In this document: positions 53,901 to 63,183 of the stretch, piece by piece
Layout: every line of letters starts with the position of its first letter
Numbering within the stretch: position 1 is the stretch's first letter
Assembly: GCF_000421845.1 (NCBI RefSeq)
Contig: NZ_ATXU01000005.1
Location: forward strand, 204,439-268,438
Direction: 5' to 3'
From: Leucobacter chironomi DSM 19883
GTDB taxonomy: Bacteria; Actinomycetota; Actinomycetes; Actinomycetales; Microbacteriaceae
DNA: 64,000 nt
Program-made: the position numbers and the translations under genes
The notes under the pieces: model-generated
Told to the model about the DNA's origin: nothing
Database searches by the model: none
What the model saw: the letters and a program-made list of their open reading frames with translations, nothing else

Positions 53901-56900
53901 TGTCGGGACCTGGGGGCAGACCCGGATCGTAGTTCGGGTTGGTGAACTCGAGGCGCGCGGTGTTGGTGAGCGTCTTGGAGTGCGGGAAATCCGGGTTGTA
54001 GGTGTTGTCGGTCTCGTCGCGATCCTCTACCCAGACCTTGATCTGCACGACGAAGGTGAGCGGATCGGCCCCCGTGTTCGTGTAGGTGGCCGGGAACACC
54101 AGCGTGCCGGGGCGCTCGGCGCCCCCCGTCGCGCCCACCCGGTCGAAGCCGGTCCAGACGAAGCCCGGGATCACTGCGCCGTCCTTGTCGCGCACCTCGA
54201 ACACGGCGCTGCCGTCCACGAAGTTGTAGTCGACCTCGCGGCTGCTCGGCGTGCTCGGGCTGCCCGTCCAGCGGAGCTTGCCGTCGTCGGAGAGCTTCGC
54301 ATCCTTCACCGTCGTGTTGCCGGGGATGACGACCGAGTACTGGAAGGTCGCGTGCTCACCCTGCACGATCGCGTCGTCGGGGCGCGCCGCGGGAGCGGGG
54401 CCGAGATTCGAGGTGTTATTCGCGTCCGCCGGGTTCGAGCCGGTGGGCTTGACCTCGGTCTCGACGAGGACCTTGTCGATACCGGTGCCCAGCACGTAGA
54501 CCTGCGAGGGGTCGCTCGTCGTGTTGTCCTCGTCGTCGAGCTCGAAGACGCCGGAGCCGGGGGCGGGATGCCGCTCGTCGGCGAGGTTCTCGGTGCCGTT
54601 GACGATGACCTCGTTGTTGACCGCGTTGCCCGGGGTGCTGCTGTTGCCCTGGTAGGCGAACTGCACGATCGAGGCGTCGTTCTGGTAGCGCTGCGTCAGC
54701 TCCGCCGCGGCGCTGCCGGTCGTGCCGTCGGGCACCACGACGGTGTAGCCGAGCGTGATGCCGCGGAAGGCGGCAGGAATCACCGGATCGACCGAGTCGT
54801 CCTCGGCGATGGAGCCGAGCACGGGCGCACTGTAGCTCCATACGACGATGCTGCGCTCGGCATCCTTGATCTCATCGCGCAGGTGATCGTTGACGTCTGC
54901 CGGTGCACCCGGGTAGCCGCCCGCACCGGCGTTGAACGCGGGATCGTAGTCGTAGACGTCGGCGGTCCAGTTCGTGGTCGCGCCCGAGGTTGCGGGAACC
55001 GGGGTCTCGGCGACCTCCCAGAATCCGGGATGCCCGGGGTTGGGCGCCGCGATCGGCACCCAGACCTGGTTCACGTCGGCGGCGGTGTAGCTGCCGGGCT
55101 TCACGTCAGCGGCCTTGATCCCCACCGGCAGCGCGTCCCAGACCTGGTAGTTCGTGGTGCCGGTGCGCGGCGCCGACACGTCGAGGCGGAAGGTCACCTC
55201 ATCGCCCTGCACGACGGTCTCGGAGGTCGGCGTGCCGTCGACGTTGGTGTTGAATAGGTTGCCACCCGGCAGCACGGCAGGGCGCGAAGGGCTGTCGGCG
55301 TTGGTGTTGCTGCGGATGCCCTTCAACAGGCGCGGGCTGCCGTCGACTTCGATCTCGGCCATGTCACGCAGGAAGAAGATCTCGCCGTCGACGTTGTTCT
55401 GCTGGTACTTCGCGAGGTTCTGCGGCAGATCGACCTCGGCGAAGGCGGCCGGATTCTTGACGGAAACTTTCAGGTACACCTCGAGCGGGGCGGCCAGCGG
55501 CATGAAGCGATCCGTGCCGCCCAATCCGCAATTCTGCCCCAGCTCAAAGGTGAGAACGTTGCCTGAAACTGTCGGGTTCGGCACGAAGGTGTAGAGCCAC
55601 CGCGTGAAATTGTTATCACCCGGAGTACCAACAATGTCAGAGGGGATCGGGGCGTTCGCTGCGGTGCAGGTGCCGATCCAGGGTAGGTTCTCTCCAGCGG
55701 CACCCCAGTCGCCCGAGGGCACGATCCACATATCCTCGAGCCGCTTCGTGCTGCCATTCATGGTGGTGCTATCGAAGCTCACGCCCTCGGGGAGGAAGTC
55801 GGTGAGCTTCGCATTTCGCACGTCGGCCCCGCTCGGTGGCGTGACCTTGATCTTGTACCAGACCTGGTCACCCACCGCGAACGGCGTGTTCTCTTCGGGC
55901 GTTTTCACCCAGTCATCGTCGTCTACGTTCATCACGACATTGCGAGCAGGCACCCCAGCTTCTCGCTTCAGCACCCACTTATTCAGCTCGCTGAGACTAG
56001 CCTGCAGCGTCGCATCCGAGTCGTCCCAGGCGCGCCATGTGCCATCAGCCTCGGCGCCCGAGGCAGACTCCACATTGTCAAGGGCCGGAATCGACTGCGT
56101 GGTCATCATCAGCTCAGCGGTGTTGACGATGGTGTCGCCTGAAGTCGTCGCACCGGGCACGCCGCCGCCTTCTGAGTAGACGGTATTCTGCAACGCCGTA
56201 TACGTGATGACCTGTTGGCTGTTCGCGGCGAGTGCTGCCGTGTTGAGGTCAAGGTAGAAGTGGCCCGACGTGGGGTCGTAGGCGATGCCCGTCAGTGTCG
56301 TCGCACCAGGGGTGCCAGTCAGCGCCGCACCGGTGCGAGACGAGGGGAAGCCGCAGGCACTCGCAAGGCTCGAACCGAGCGCAGCGGTCCAATCCGCCGC
56401 GGTCAAGTCGGGGCCCACGCTCCCACCAGGATTCGGGTTGCCGATGACGAGGCGGGGAATATCGGTGCCTGCCGTACTCGCACCCGGAGTGACCGCGACA
56501 CCCGCCGGGAACACGGGGCAGATGCCGTCGCCCAGGTCATCAACGAGGCGGTTCGGGCGGATCGCACCGCTGCCACCAGCACCCAGGTCGGCGCTCGTGT
56601 ACTCGCTCGTGTGAATGTCGAGCGTGTAGGTGGCGAGCCCACCCTGCGTGAACTCTTCATAGTCGACCGACTTCAGCAGACGCACGTCGACCGCGTCGAT
56701 CGTCTCGGTGTCGGTGTCGGTGAGGATGCGATCCGCCTCGTCCGCAACTTCGCCATTATAGACACCCGCGGCGGTGGCCACGTTCGTGTAGCTCTTCGCA
56801 TCGCCGTCGTCGCCGAAACCGGGCGTCGTCTGCACCGAGCCATGACGTGTCGAGGCACCACGGTTGTTATCGAGGTTTGCGATCTGGTGGCGCCCGCCAT

Positions 56901-58245
56901 CTGCGGTCGGTTGGTTGCCGTTGCCATCGAAGTCGACGGTGTTCTCGAACAGCGGCACGGCGGCACGGTAGCGAATCTCAAAGAAGCCAGGCGTACCGGG
57001 CATAGCGTCATACGTCTGCGCAACCGGATCAAGAATGCTGTAGCTTGCGAGACCCGTCTTCAAGAGCTCGCCGATGTTCCAGCTCACGACGGTGTAGACG
57101 TCGCCTGCGACGACGCCGGGGTGGGCCGCAGCGTCGGCGGCGGTCGCCACCCTGGTCGTGACGGTCTCTTCGCCCATGTTCGCGGCGTTGCGGCTGGCGT
57201 CAATCACGCCGGTGCCAGCGTAAGTGCTGCCGGCAGGGGCCGGGGTGCTGTCGAGGCGCGGGGCACCCGGGTACTCGACGAGCCCCTGCGTGCCGTTCGC
57301 ATTCGTCGTGCGGTCGGGGTCAACCGCGCTGCCCAGTCCCAAGTATTCGAGGCCGGCCGGGATGAAGTCGGTCACCGTCACATCGTCGATGTCGCCCTCG
57401 CCCGTGTGCCACACACGCAAGGTGTATGTGGTCGAGTTCGCGTGCACCCCGCGCAGCAGTTCGCTCTCGGGGCTGGGCTCGCTCTTTTCAAGGCGCAGGG
57501 CGTTCACGAGCACCGAGGTGGTGCGGTTGGGTGCGGCCGGAAAACCGGGGGCCGAAGTTTTCCCGGAGTCATCGGCAACGCCGGTGCTTCCCGGGAACAC
57601 GGGAATGTAGCTCACATCCTCGCTCGTGAAGGCGGTGACGTCGAGCTCAACCCGCGAACCCACCGGGAACACCAAGGCATCGGGGCGCAGCGTCACCGAA
57701 TGCGTGGCCGAGGCGCCCTCGGGCAGGTCGGAAATGTTCTGGAAGACGAGGTACTGCATGCCGTCGGGCACGACGCACTTGCCGGAGGCCTGGTCCGGAG
57801 TCCAGGGCTCGAGCCCGAGCGCGGCGCACTGGGCTTCGCTCATCGAGTAGTTGCCGGGCAGTTGCACGCGCGCAGCGGGGCTCACGGGGTCGAGCGGCAG
57901 TGCGCGGCCGGTGTGGACGACCGAGGCGCCGAGCGTGCCCGAATCAACCACGGTGATCCCCTGCGGCATCACAACACCGGCGCTCAGGTTGTACTCATCA
58001 CCCGCAGCTGCACCAGCACTGGTAAACGTGAGATTCAGCGACAGATCCTCGCCCGCCAGGTAGGTGCCACTCTGAGCGACGGAGACACCGGGCGCAGGCG
58101 CTCCCGCCAATGCCGAATTCACGCCAAAGCCAGCAACCACGAGCAAGCCAGCACCGAGAGCCGCAGCTGAGACGCCCGCGATCCACTTTTTGATGCGAGC
58201 GTTCACGCTCGACCGCTCGGTCTTCTCTTCCGCATGACGCGACAT
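47989..58245 (-). CDS. Giant secreted DUF11-repeat surface protein with sortase-like C-terminus
   Basis: 3418 residues from the ATG at 58245, which has GGGGGAG 5 bp upstream. The N-terminus has a charged stretch, a hydrophobic core (WIAGVSAAALGAGLLVVAGFGV) and a signal-peptidase-like ALAGAPA site near residue 50. The body is built of roughly 17 modules I can see by eye, each of the DUF11/Ig-like kind: a 'tYtltVtNnGPs' strand, then 'vtDtlPaGv' and a final strand; clear ones start YRITVENQGPHDD, YTIQVTNNGPSIS, YRIDVTNYGPSDA and YTLTVTNNGPSAA. The early modules are more diverged. The C-terminus has LSITGAS, a hydrophobic span and a basic tail (RGRREVRGVRAD), so it is probably cell-wall attached via an LxxTG-type sortase signal. 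A long, stalk-like adhesin is the best guess. The LuxR gene upstream may regulate it. Confidence 0.9.
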   Translation of the reverse strand: MSRHAEEKTERSSVNARIKKWIAGVSAAALGAGLLVVAGFGVNSALAGAPAPGVSVAQSGTYLAGEDLSLNLTFTSAGAAAGDEYNLSAGVVMPQGITVVDSGTLGASVVHTGRALPLDPVSPAARVQLPGNYSMSEAQCAALGLEPWTPDQASGKCVVPDGMQYLVFQNISDLPEGASATHSVTLRPDALVFPVGSRVELDVTAFTSEDVSYIPVFPGSTGVADDSGKTSAPGFPAAPNRTTSVLVNALRLEKSEPSPESELLRGVHANSTTYTLRVWHTGEGDIDDVTVTDFIPAGLEYLGLGSAVDPDRTTNANGTQGLVEYPGAPRLDSTPAPAGSTYAGTGVIDASRNAANMGEETVTTRVATAADAAAHPGVVAGDVYTVVSWNIGELLKTGLASYSILDPVAQTYDAMPGTPGFFEIRYRAAVPLFENTVDFDGNGNQPTADGGRHQIANLDNNRGASTRHGSVQTTPGFGDDGDAKSYTNVATAAGVYNGEVADEADRILTDTDTETIDAVDVRLLKSVDYEEFTQGGLATYTLDIHTSEYTSADLGAGGSGAIRPNRLVDDLGDGICPVFPAGVAVTPGASTAGTDIPRLVIGNPNPGGSVGPDLTAADWTAALGSSLASACGFPSSRTGAALTGTPGATTLTGIAYDPTSGHFYLDLNTAALAANSQQVITYTALQNTVYSEGGGVPGATTSGDTIVNTAELMMTTQSIPALDNVESASGAEADGTWRAWDDSDATLQASLSELNKWVLKREAGVPARNVVMNVDDDDWVKTPEENTPFAVGDQVWYKIKVTPPSGADVRNAKLTDFLPEGVSFDSTTMNGSTKRLEDMWIVPSGDWGAAGENLPWIGTCTAANAPIPSDIVGTPGDNNFTRWLYTFVPNPTVSGNVLTFELGQNCGLGGTDRFMPLAAPLEVYLKVSVKNPAAFAEVDLPQNLAKYQQNNVDGEIFFLRDMAEIEVDGSPRLLKGIRSNTNADSPSRPAVLPGGNLFNTNVDGTPTSETVVQGDEVTFRLDVSAPRTGTTNYQVWDALPVGIKAADVKPGSYTAADVNQVWVPIAAPNPGHPGFWEVAETPVPATSGATTNWTADVYDYDPAFNAGAGGYPGAPADVNDHLRDEIKDAERSIVVWSYSAPVLGSIAEDDSVDPVIPAAFRGITLGYTVVVPDGTTGSAAAELTQRYQNDASIVQFAYQGNSSTPGNAVNNEVIVNGTENLADERHPAPGSGVFELDDEDNTTSDPSQVYVLGTGIDKVLVETEVKPTGSNPADANNTSNLGPAPAARPDDAIVQGEHATFQYSVVIPGNTTVKDAKLSDDGKLRWTGSPSTPSSREVDYNFVDGSAVFEVRDKDGAVIPGFVWTGFDRVGATGGAERPGTLVFPATYTNTGADPLTFVVQIKVWVEDRDETDNTYNPDFPHSKTLTNTARLEFTNPNYDPGLPPGPDNRQKIEADDDANVTYIEPLPTLSKTVVGTPGGADGLVTFELTAGSTAGLPALYDAVVYDCLPAGFAEPAAAPGWNFTTANGTAQVSALAGGKCRVDGTGADQRVIPDAAGTGTLIEWTDIGRLDAGSPSTLLFTAKLDPAAGGGASYINRAHIVGYTLPGTIGGESTADRRGDRATGAERDVTLTRATLAKTVSPAYAPVGGTVRYTLTTTIPANANFWDAQLVDTLPPGFSYAGNPTVSFVGGPAVTNDLHVSGQTVTWPATAGPPSAGSRIDIPFDTVSRTIVISFDARVTDSVAASPTAANRTNRATFFWNMSDGVDSTRTNTDEATAIITVQHPRVGLVKKVDARTASPVNQDAMTLNPDGTFRYAITVNNTGTGAVGSANRTPAHHVSMQDVVPAGVIVDPASISPVPTNLAAISTALSTGTGATIQWQDFGPLYPLADSNGTTRLNSMVFSYNGSFVGAANLTDATKTNTATVTEYFSWDPSNEGRRYVPGAGGVPAATDTAQVTPVFPNVALLKQVSPDNPANPAIDVAYVDTPFAWTLRATNNGAGHTQNIEIQDELPENWSYDGDPSRAPQIRLNGGAWVTLAAPTGTTNLVWSEASVRAALENGGVIAAGSPVIPGKVGSNASSYLEIRFSTIPQTGALTDAGVTTDAGVAVPHTNTLTAVAKDTRGDTGRQGVPSYSPGSSPANGYIHSADLKLVKDAVGGTTGNAPAGHPLHGVPADQWVIGQSLEAGVYTQPQWRITVDNHGPNASYGPFEITDTLDLPAGVTTTGWAAQYFAPGATTGTPISLSTSGSGTTADPYRFTVGGNTTSLNAAGTDRIVLTANVNITTAADPGAKPANDASVLGRTYEAPSKLPNDGTNPNPNEDDAERTLTESADLAVVKTMTNAGGTVNAGGTINWSIQPVNNGPSVSRNSAANPITITDTIPTGVSGVADPSNATWIATLNGAAWPVGTTATAGDTITFTLDPAISSLGIGGAGVHAPITMSGTVDAAWTPTSGPAGNGSIVNVAVITPGSTPDPVTPNNTDDAPANPAFDATLGITKVRVIWDTTANAWVPAATLSPVPPVNAGDQVSYLVTVSNSGLAVARGVQVVDEHPTTLFNATWVTHAATGDPTGTAVWTRADHAAPNTHWDVFSLTGNLPVGQSRAFVVTYDTAPTLPANVTNWVEASSEDNPSKPRDDEPFDSDRLSMLSIEKTHTVPAAGAAALAGQAVTYRMVITNDGPSDSLGVISLSDALPTKFSFVPGSATVDGVGGEASQPTVTGDPNAGGQTLTWAALRDATGTLPATAPNNTIVVTFQALVAADHPEQNGVQNAATVTGPDNSDTDRDPVDIDTEATMTIVKTTTNPADPGPWHAGTDVEYTLTVTNNGPSAAPAQVVDTLPAGLTLVSMSGTDWTCTATPGTQSGSCTYDGLHPVGAAAATEITVVAHIASDLPTATLTNPFVNEAVLTWTDSRQFPDPTQDPRKDDDDASIIVTAQADLGLVKTAVDPADDVTEVTSAVAGEQARYRIDVTNYGPSDAAPDLVVTDTLPLGVSYVGPAGDTASNWSIVASAYNPAVQQTVTFTRTAGGSNVGLPMVGTSATPAPVILFDVLLDPSLQPTDPAAAPPVTPLVNTATVTSGTPEPAVDPHPNTDTAPLDVARSADLAVVKSHPTDLNGQLHVGDPLDYTIQVTNNGPSISSGFTVTDTVPAGIEVTSTTGPVTGTAWTIDSITLVDPLDPTGGAIVVATYAGTLGVTAGIDTEADPLIISTLIHENARGTVPNHVEITSANEPDPDTSNNEWSDPLDVTPVVKLVVEKTAVGQFQVGKVGTYRITVENQGPHDDPGPITVTDVLPNGLAYHSSPSLPAGVSMAVSGKTVTWTLTGGLAVGDTAELTLKVNVLQAAYPQVTNTVVIDSPADLTPDSVLSDDATVPVKALDPLSITGASAVGYLAMLAALLMLGGAVAAAARGRREVRGVRAD

Positions 58246-58531
58246 GCTGCTCCCCCAAGCAAACCGGCCGCACACGGGCGGCCGACCCTATTCCTCTAAG
58301 TCAACGCTGGATGTCCGCATCGAACGCATCCATCTGGGCGCTCGAACAAGCTACTCCAGCAGACGGCCCCGAACAAACAAGACCACCTATCTCATACAAA
58401 CCTATGCCACAGCAAGCTGCACAAAATGGCGACGAGGGTGAAATCGGGGGCGATATCTGGCCCGGCGATCGGTGCGACGACCGCGATGCGGCCACGGCGC
58501 TGCGCCCAGACCAGACATTCGGATCCGCAAC

Positions 58532-60118
58532 TCAGACGATCCCGCGGCGCTCCGCCTCGAGCACGGCGCCCGCCCGCGAGCTGACACCCAGCTTGCGATA
58601 GATCGATCGCAAGTGAGCCTTCAGCGTGTTGAGCGAGATGAACTGCGACCGCGCGATCTCCTCCCGCGAATGCCCACCCGAGAGCTGCTGCAACACATCG
58701 AGCTCACGGGCCGTGAGCGGCACCCCCGTCTGGAACATCTCGGAGTCGTCGAACCCCGGCTCCTCGGCGAAGGGCCACGTTCCCACACCGGCGCCGGCGA
58801 ACCGGTGCACGTCGGCAGGGAAGAACTGCGCCTCGTGCGGGCTCAAACCTCCGGGCAGCCGCGCCGCCAGCTCGAGCACCTCCCGGCACTCATCGGCCGA
58901 TCCGAGAGCCAGATGGCATCCCGCGATCACCGCGAGACGCTGCACCTCAAGACTTCGCAGGCTGCCAGTCTGCTCGCGCACGCCCTCCAGCCGCCGCAGC
59001 GACTCCCTCGGCCTGCCCGCGGCCAGCTCGAGTCGCGCAGCGACGAGCCGGGTGACGGCGATCGAATCGTCTGCTCGGCCGATCCTCTCCCTCGCATCGA
59101 GCAGATCCCCATGCGCCACCGAGTCGGCGATGCGGCAAAGCAACAGCACGCTGCCGGTATAACCTTGGCCCTCCTGGCGCGGCAAGGGCATGCCCTCGAA
59201 CATCTCAACCCGCCGTCTCGCCTCCTCCTGATAGCCGGCCGCCACAAGGGCACGATGCACGGCCGCAGCATGGAAGGGCCACATCTCGCCGACCTCGTGC
59301 AGGGGCACCGACTCGAGCATCCGGAGCGCCTCGGTGGGAGCCCGACTCGGCAGCAGCGACCCGGCGATCACGGCACAGGCGTCGAGCCCGCCCTCGGCCC
59401 AGCTCTCGGTGCGCAGCACCCTGCTCGCATCGTCGAGCAGTGCGCTGGCACGCTCGGCATCCCCGTACAGCGCCTCGATGAGCGCGGACTTGACGTAGGC
59501 ATCACGCGTGAGAAAGGCGAGGTGCGGCACGATCACATGCATGCGGGCCTGCGTGAAGCTCGCCAGCGCGGCCGAGAAATCTCCCGCGAGCATGGCCGTC
59601 ACCCCAAACTGCACCGGCGCGAACAGCCCCCACCCGTTCTGCGTGTCGAACAACGGGTAGCTGATGCCGGATCGGCGGTCGAGGCTCGCCGAGAACTGCA
59701 TCGCCTCGACCGGGCGACCCTGCAGTCGGAGGGCGAACATGCGCTGGGAGAGCGCCGCCAGCTCGTCGAGCGTGCCGGCCTCGGGTGCGCTGTCGCTCAG
59801 CTGCTCGCCGATGGCGTGCGCCGAGCCCGGTGAGGCGAGCAGAGTGGCGATGGTGCGCAGTACCAGGTTGACCGGCGCACCCGCCTCGGTCATCGTCGCG
59901 ATGATCAGCCCGAGACGCTCGGGCCGAAGGCCGAACCAGGCGGCCAGTATGTTGCGATCGAGCAGTTCGGCGAGCAGATCGTAATCGCCCAGGTCGAACG
60001 CACGCTCGATACTGCCGATGATGCTCCCAAGCGGCGTGCGATCGCTTGCGCGGCGGAGCACCATGGGCGGGCGGGCGGAGACCGGGTCGTTCGGCGGCTG
60101 ATGCTCCGCATTCGACAT
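58532..60118 (-). CDS. LuxR-family transcriptional regulator without an NTPase domain
   Basis: 528 residues from the ATG at 60118 (MSNAEHQPP). The C-terminal 65 residues are a LuxR DNA-binding domain: LTARELDVLQQLSGGHSREE, then the recognition helix ISLNTLKAHLRSIYRKLGV. The large N-terminal part is all-helical with repeated A/L/E patterns, probably TPR-like, and has no Walker A, so it differs from MalT-like LAL regulators; it resembles the helical sensor part of such proteins with the ATPase missing. It lies upstream of the giant protein gene on the same strand across a 286-bp, relatively AT-rich gap that should hold the promoter of that gene. A local regulatory role is plausible. Confidence 0.85.
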   Translation of the reverse strand: MSNAEHQPPNDPVSARPPMVLRRASDRTPLGSIIGSIERAFDLGDYDLLAELLDRNILAAWFGLRPERLGLIIATMTEAGAPVNLVLRTIATLLASPGSAHAIGEQLSDSAPEAGTLDELAALSQRMFALRLQGRPVEAMQFSASLDRRSGISYPLFDTQNGWGLFAPVQFGVTAMLAGDFSAALASFTQARMHVIVPHLAFLTRDAYVKSALIEALYGDAERASALLDDASRVLRTESWAEGGLDACAVIAGSLLPSRAPTEALRMLESVPLHEVGEMWPFHAAAVHRALVAAGYQEEARRRVEMFEGMPLPRQEGQGYTGSVLLLCRIADSVAHGDLLDARERIGRADDSIAVTRLVAARLELAAGRPRESLRRLEGVREQTGSLRSLEVQRLAVIAGCHLALGSADECREVLELAARLPGGLSPHEAQFFPADVHRFAGAGVGTWPFAEEPGFDDSEMFQTGVPLTARELDVLQQLSGGHSREEIARSQFISLNTLKAHLRSIYRKLGVSSRAGAVLEAERRGIV

Positions 60119-60250
60119 CGACAACTCCCAGCGTTCGCCGTAATCACATTGTTTCGAGAGTAGCGCAGGCCCTGCTCCGCCGGCAGAGCGCACACCGGGG
60201 CTCACCGCATAAGTCGCGCATCCGCGCTCCCGCGTGCGCAGTAACCTGGG

Positions 60251-61255
60251 ATGATGCCCGTCACCGCCGGCCCCGAAGCGCGCGCCCGCACCCGCACTCG
60301 GGCGCACGCTTCGGCGACGGTGCTGCTGCCCCGCGCAGAGTGGTCACGGCGCGAGCACGAGCATCAGCAACGAGCCGACGCCCTCACCGCCGGCCACCGG
60401 TCGCGCCGGTCGCGGCGCGAGCGGCATCCGGTCGAGGACTTCCTCTGGACCTACTACTCGGTGAAGCCGGGCGAACTGCGCCGGTGGCACCCGGGTGCGG
60501 GAGTGGTGCTCGAAGGAGCAGCAGAGGATCGCGCCGGCTGGCGCTACTACCGGAAGGTGTCGGGATCTGCAGTTGGCCCGGGATCCTCGATCGATTCAGG
60601 ATCGCAACCCGATGCCGCCCTCGACCTGCCAGCCTACTTCTCGAAGCGCGGCGGCACCGTCGACTACGTCGAGCGGCTGCTCGGCGCGACGCTTGAGCGC
60701 CCCGCGCAGTTCGGCTGCTTCGGCCTGCACGAGTGGGCGATGGTCTACCGCCTCGGGCCGGAGCAGGTGCGGCACGCCGGCCTGCCGCTCCGCATCGGTC
60801 ACGAGGCCACCGACCGGGTCGTCGAGTCGCACCGCATCGCGTGCACCCACTTCGACGCCTACCGCTTCTTCACGCCCGAGGCGTCGCCGCTCAACACGCT
60901 GCGCCCTACCCGCGAGACGCAGCCCCGGTTCGAGCAGCCCGCCTGCCTGCACGCCGGCATGGACGTCTACAAGTGGGCCGCGAAGCTCGGCCCGATCGTG
61001 CCGGGCGAGGTGCTGCTCGACGCGTTCGTGCTGGCGCGCGACATCCGCGAGGTCGACATGCGGGCCTCGCCCTACGACGTGACCGGATACGCGGGGGCGG
61101 ACGGGACGCCGCTCGCGCCGATCGCGATCGAGACGGCGGCCGGCAAGCGCGAGTACGCGGAGCTGCAGCGCGGCTTCGCAGAATGCGGCAACGCCCTGCG
61201 CGAACGGGTGCTCGCGGCTATCGGCGCCGCTCGGAGCGTGGCCCCACGGCCCTGA
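60251..61255 (+). CDS. Conserved actinobacterial protein, often labelled 3-methyladenine DNA glycosylase
   Basis: 334 residues. The core HPVEDFLWTYYSVKPGELRRWHPG near residue 58-82 and LHEWAMVYRLGPEQVRH near residue 155 are conserved in a family found throughout actinobacteria, where it is frequently annotated as 3-methyladenine DNA glycosylase without clear experimental proof. It has no helix-hairpin-helix or AlkA motif that I can see. The C-terminus overlaps the end of the P-type ATPase gene on the other strand by 38 bp. I would treat the name as provisional. Confidence 0.6.
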   Translation: MMPVTAGPEARARTRTRAHASATVLLPRAEWSRREHEHQQRADALTAGHRSRRSRRERHPVEDFLWTYYSVKPGELRRWHPGAGVVLEGAAEDRAGWRYYRKVSGSAVGPGSSIDSGSQPDAALDLPAYFSKRGGTVDYVERLLGATLERPAQFGCFGLHEWAMVYRLGPEQVRHAGLPLRIGHEATDRVVESHRIACTHFDAYRFFTPEASPLNTLRPTRETQPRFEQPACLHAGMDVYKWAAKLGPIVPGEVLLDAFVLARDIREVDMRASPYDVTGYAGADGTPLAPIAIETAAGKREYAELQRGFAECGNALRERVLAAIGAARSVAPRP

Positions 61256-63096
61256 GCGCGCCGAGGATCGCGACCAGATCGACCGCCTCCTGCAGCCACG
61301 CGCCGGCCAGAGCAGGCAGGAACCCGAAGGCCGCCACCGCCATGAGACCGACGCTGATCACGATGCCGAGCCAGATGCTCTGCAGGGCGATGCGCACGGT
61401 GTCGCGGCCGATCCTGATCGCCCGCGTCACGCCGTCGATGCGGTCGAAGCGGTTCACCACATCGGCGGACTCGCTCGCAGCGGTCGCCCCGCGCGCGCCC
61501 ATCGCGAATCCGACATCGGCGGCGGCGAGCACCGGGGCGTCGTTGAGCCCGTCGCCGACCATCGCGAGCGGGCGGGGTCGCAGACCCGCGACGATCCGCA
61601 CCTTGTCGGCCGGGCTGCACTCGGCGTGCACTTCGGAGATGCCCGCGCGCGCCGCCATCGCGTCAGCGGTCGCGGCGACGTCGCCCGTCACCATGACCAT
61701 GCGCTCGATCCCCAGCTCGCGCAGCTCGGCGAGCGTCGCCGGGGCCTCCTCCCGCAATCGATCCCGCATCACGAGGGTGCCTGCGAACCGGTCGTCGAGG
61801 GCGACGTAAATCGCGAGCTCGCCCGCGTCGAGCGAAGCGCGCCGCAGCTCGGGCGCAGACTCGGCGACCCAGGACGGCTTGCCGACGCGGATCACGCCCT
61901 CGGCGACCTGCGTCTCGATTCGCGCCTCGACCCCGTTGGTCGCGCTCTCGGCTGCCGACGCGACCGGCAGCAGCGCGACGCCCCGCGCCTTCGCCGCGGA
62001 CACGACCGCGCCCGCCAGCACATGCGACGAGTACACCTCGGCCGAAGCGGCGAGCTGCAGCAGTCGCTCTTCGGTGAAGCCCGGCTCGGGCCGCACCGCG
62101 CGAGGCTCCGGCCTGCCCGTGGTGAGCGTGCCGGTCTTGTCGAAGGCCGCAGACCTCACCTCGGCGAGCTGCTCGAGCGTGCCGCCGCCCTTCACGATGA
62201 GACCGAAGCGGGTCGCCCGGCTCATGCCGCCGAGGAAGGCGACGGGAGCCGCGATCAGCAGCGGGCAGGGGGTCGCGACGACGAGCACCTCGGCGAAGCG
62301 CACCGGGTCTCCGCTCAGCACCCAGGCCGTCCCCGCGATCAGCAGGGAGAGCACCGTGAACGGCACCGCATAGCGATCGGCGAGGCGCACCGTCTTCGCG
62401 CGGCTGCCCTGAGCCTGCCGCACGAGCTCGACGATCTGCTGATACTGGCTCTCGGCGGCGCCGGCCGCCGCCCGCATCCGGATCGCGGTGCTGCCGTTGA
62501 CGACGCCGCTCGCGACCCGCTCGCCCGCCGCGCGCTCGACCGGCAGGCTCTCGCCGGTCACCGACGACTCGTCGAACTCCGCCTCGGCGGTGAGCAGGAT
62601 CGCGTCGACCGGCACGACCTCGCCCGGCCGCACGAGCAGCAGGTCCCCCACCTCGATCTGCTCCACGGGCACGGTCTCGGTGCGCTCACCGGCGCCGTCG
62701 TCGGCGCCGGAGCGATCCTCGGCGTCGTCCGCACCGCCGCTCGCACCGCCACCGGTGATCCGCATCGCTCGCTGCGGGGTCCGGGTGAGCAGCGCCGTGA
62801 GCTCCCTCTTCGAGCGGTGCTGCGCGTAGTCCTCGAGCGCCTCGCCTCCCGTGAGCATCAGCACCACCACGAGCGCGGCCCACGGCTCGCCCACGAGCAC
62901 GGCCGGCGTGCCCGCGGACGAGCTGGCGGATCATGCCGAACCCCTGCCACACCGCGACGCCGATCGCGTAGGCGCCCACGATCCAGGCCGCGGCCGGGCG
63001 GGCCGGAGTGGCGAGCAGCAGCAGGCCGACCGCGCCCACGAGCAGCGTCACCGCGACCAGCGGGTAGGACCGGATCGCCGTGCGCAGCCTGCTCAT
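61218..63096 (-). pseudogene. Heavy-metal P-type ATPase, broken by an internal deletion
   Basis: The N-terminal part starts MSRLRTAIRSYPLVAV at 63096 and runs through two membrane segments to IRQLVRGHAG; the rest reads from VLVGEPWAALVVVLMLTGGE in another frame. In intact relatives roughly 12-15 residues stand between these points, so a short deletion near 62902-62906 removed them and shifted the frame. The catalytic half is intact: TGES phosphatase motif, ion-site motif TPCPLLIAAP, phosphorylation site DKTGTLT, and MVGDGLNDAP. No N-terminal metal-binding CxxC domain is present. The CPL form of the ion site is not that of classical Cu/Zn pumps, so the metal is unknown. The internal start at 62900 could give a truncated protein lacking the first membrane pair. 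Confidence 0.85.
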
Positions 63097-63183
63097 GCCT
63101 CCATTCTGGCCGGGTGCGGTGCCGGGCGCATCGAAGGCGAGCCTCACCTCATCCGCGCGACCGTCGGCCTCGGCCGGAAACGC

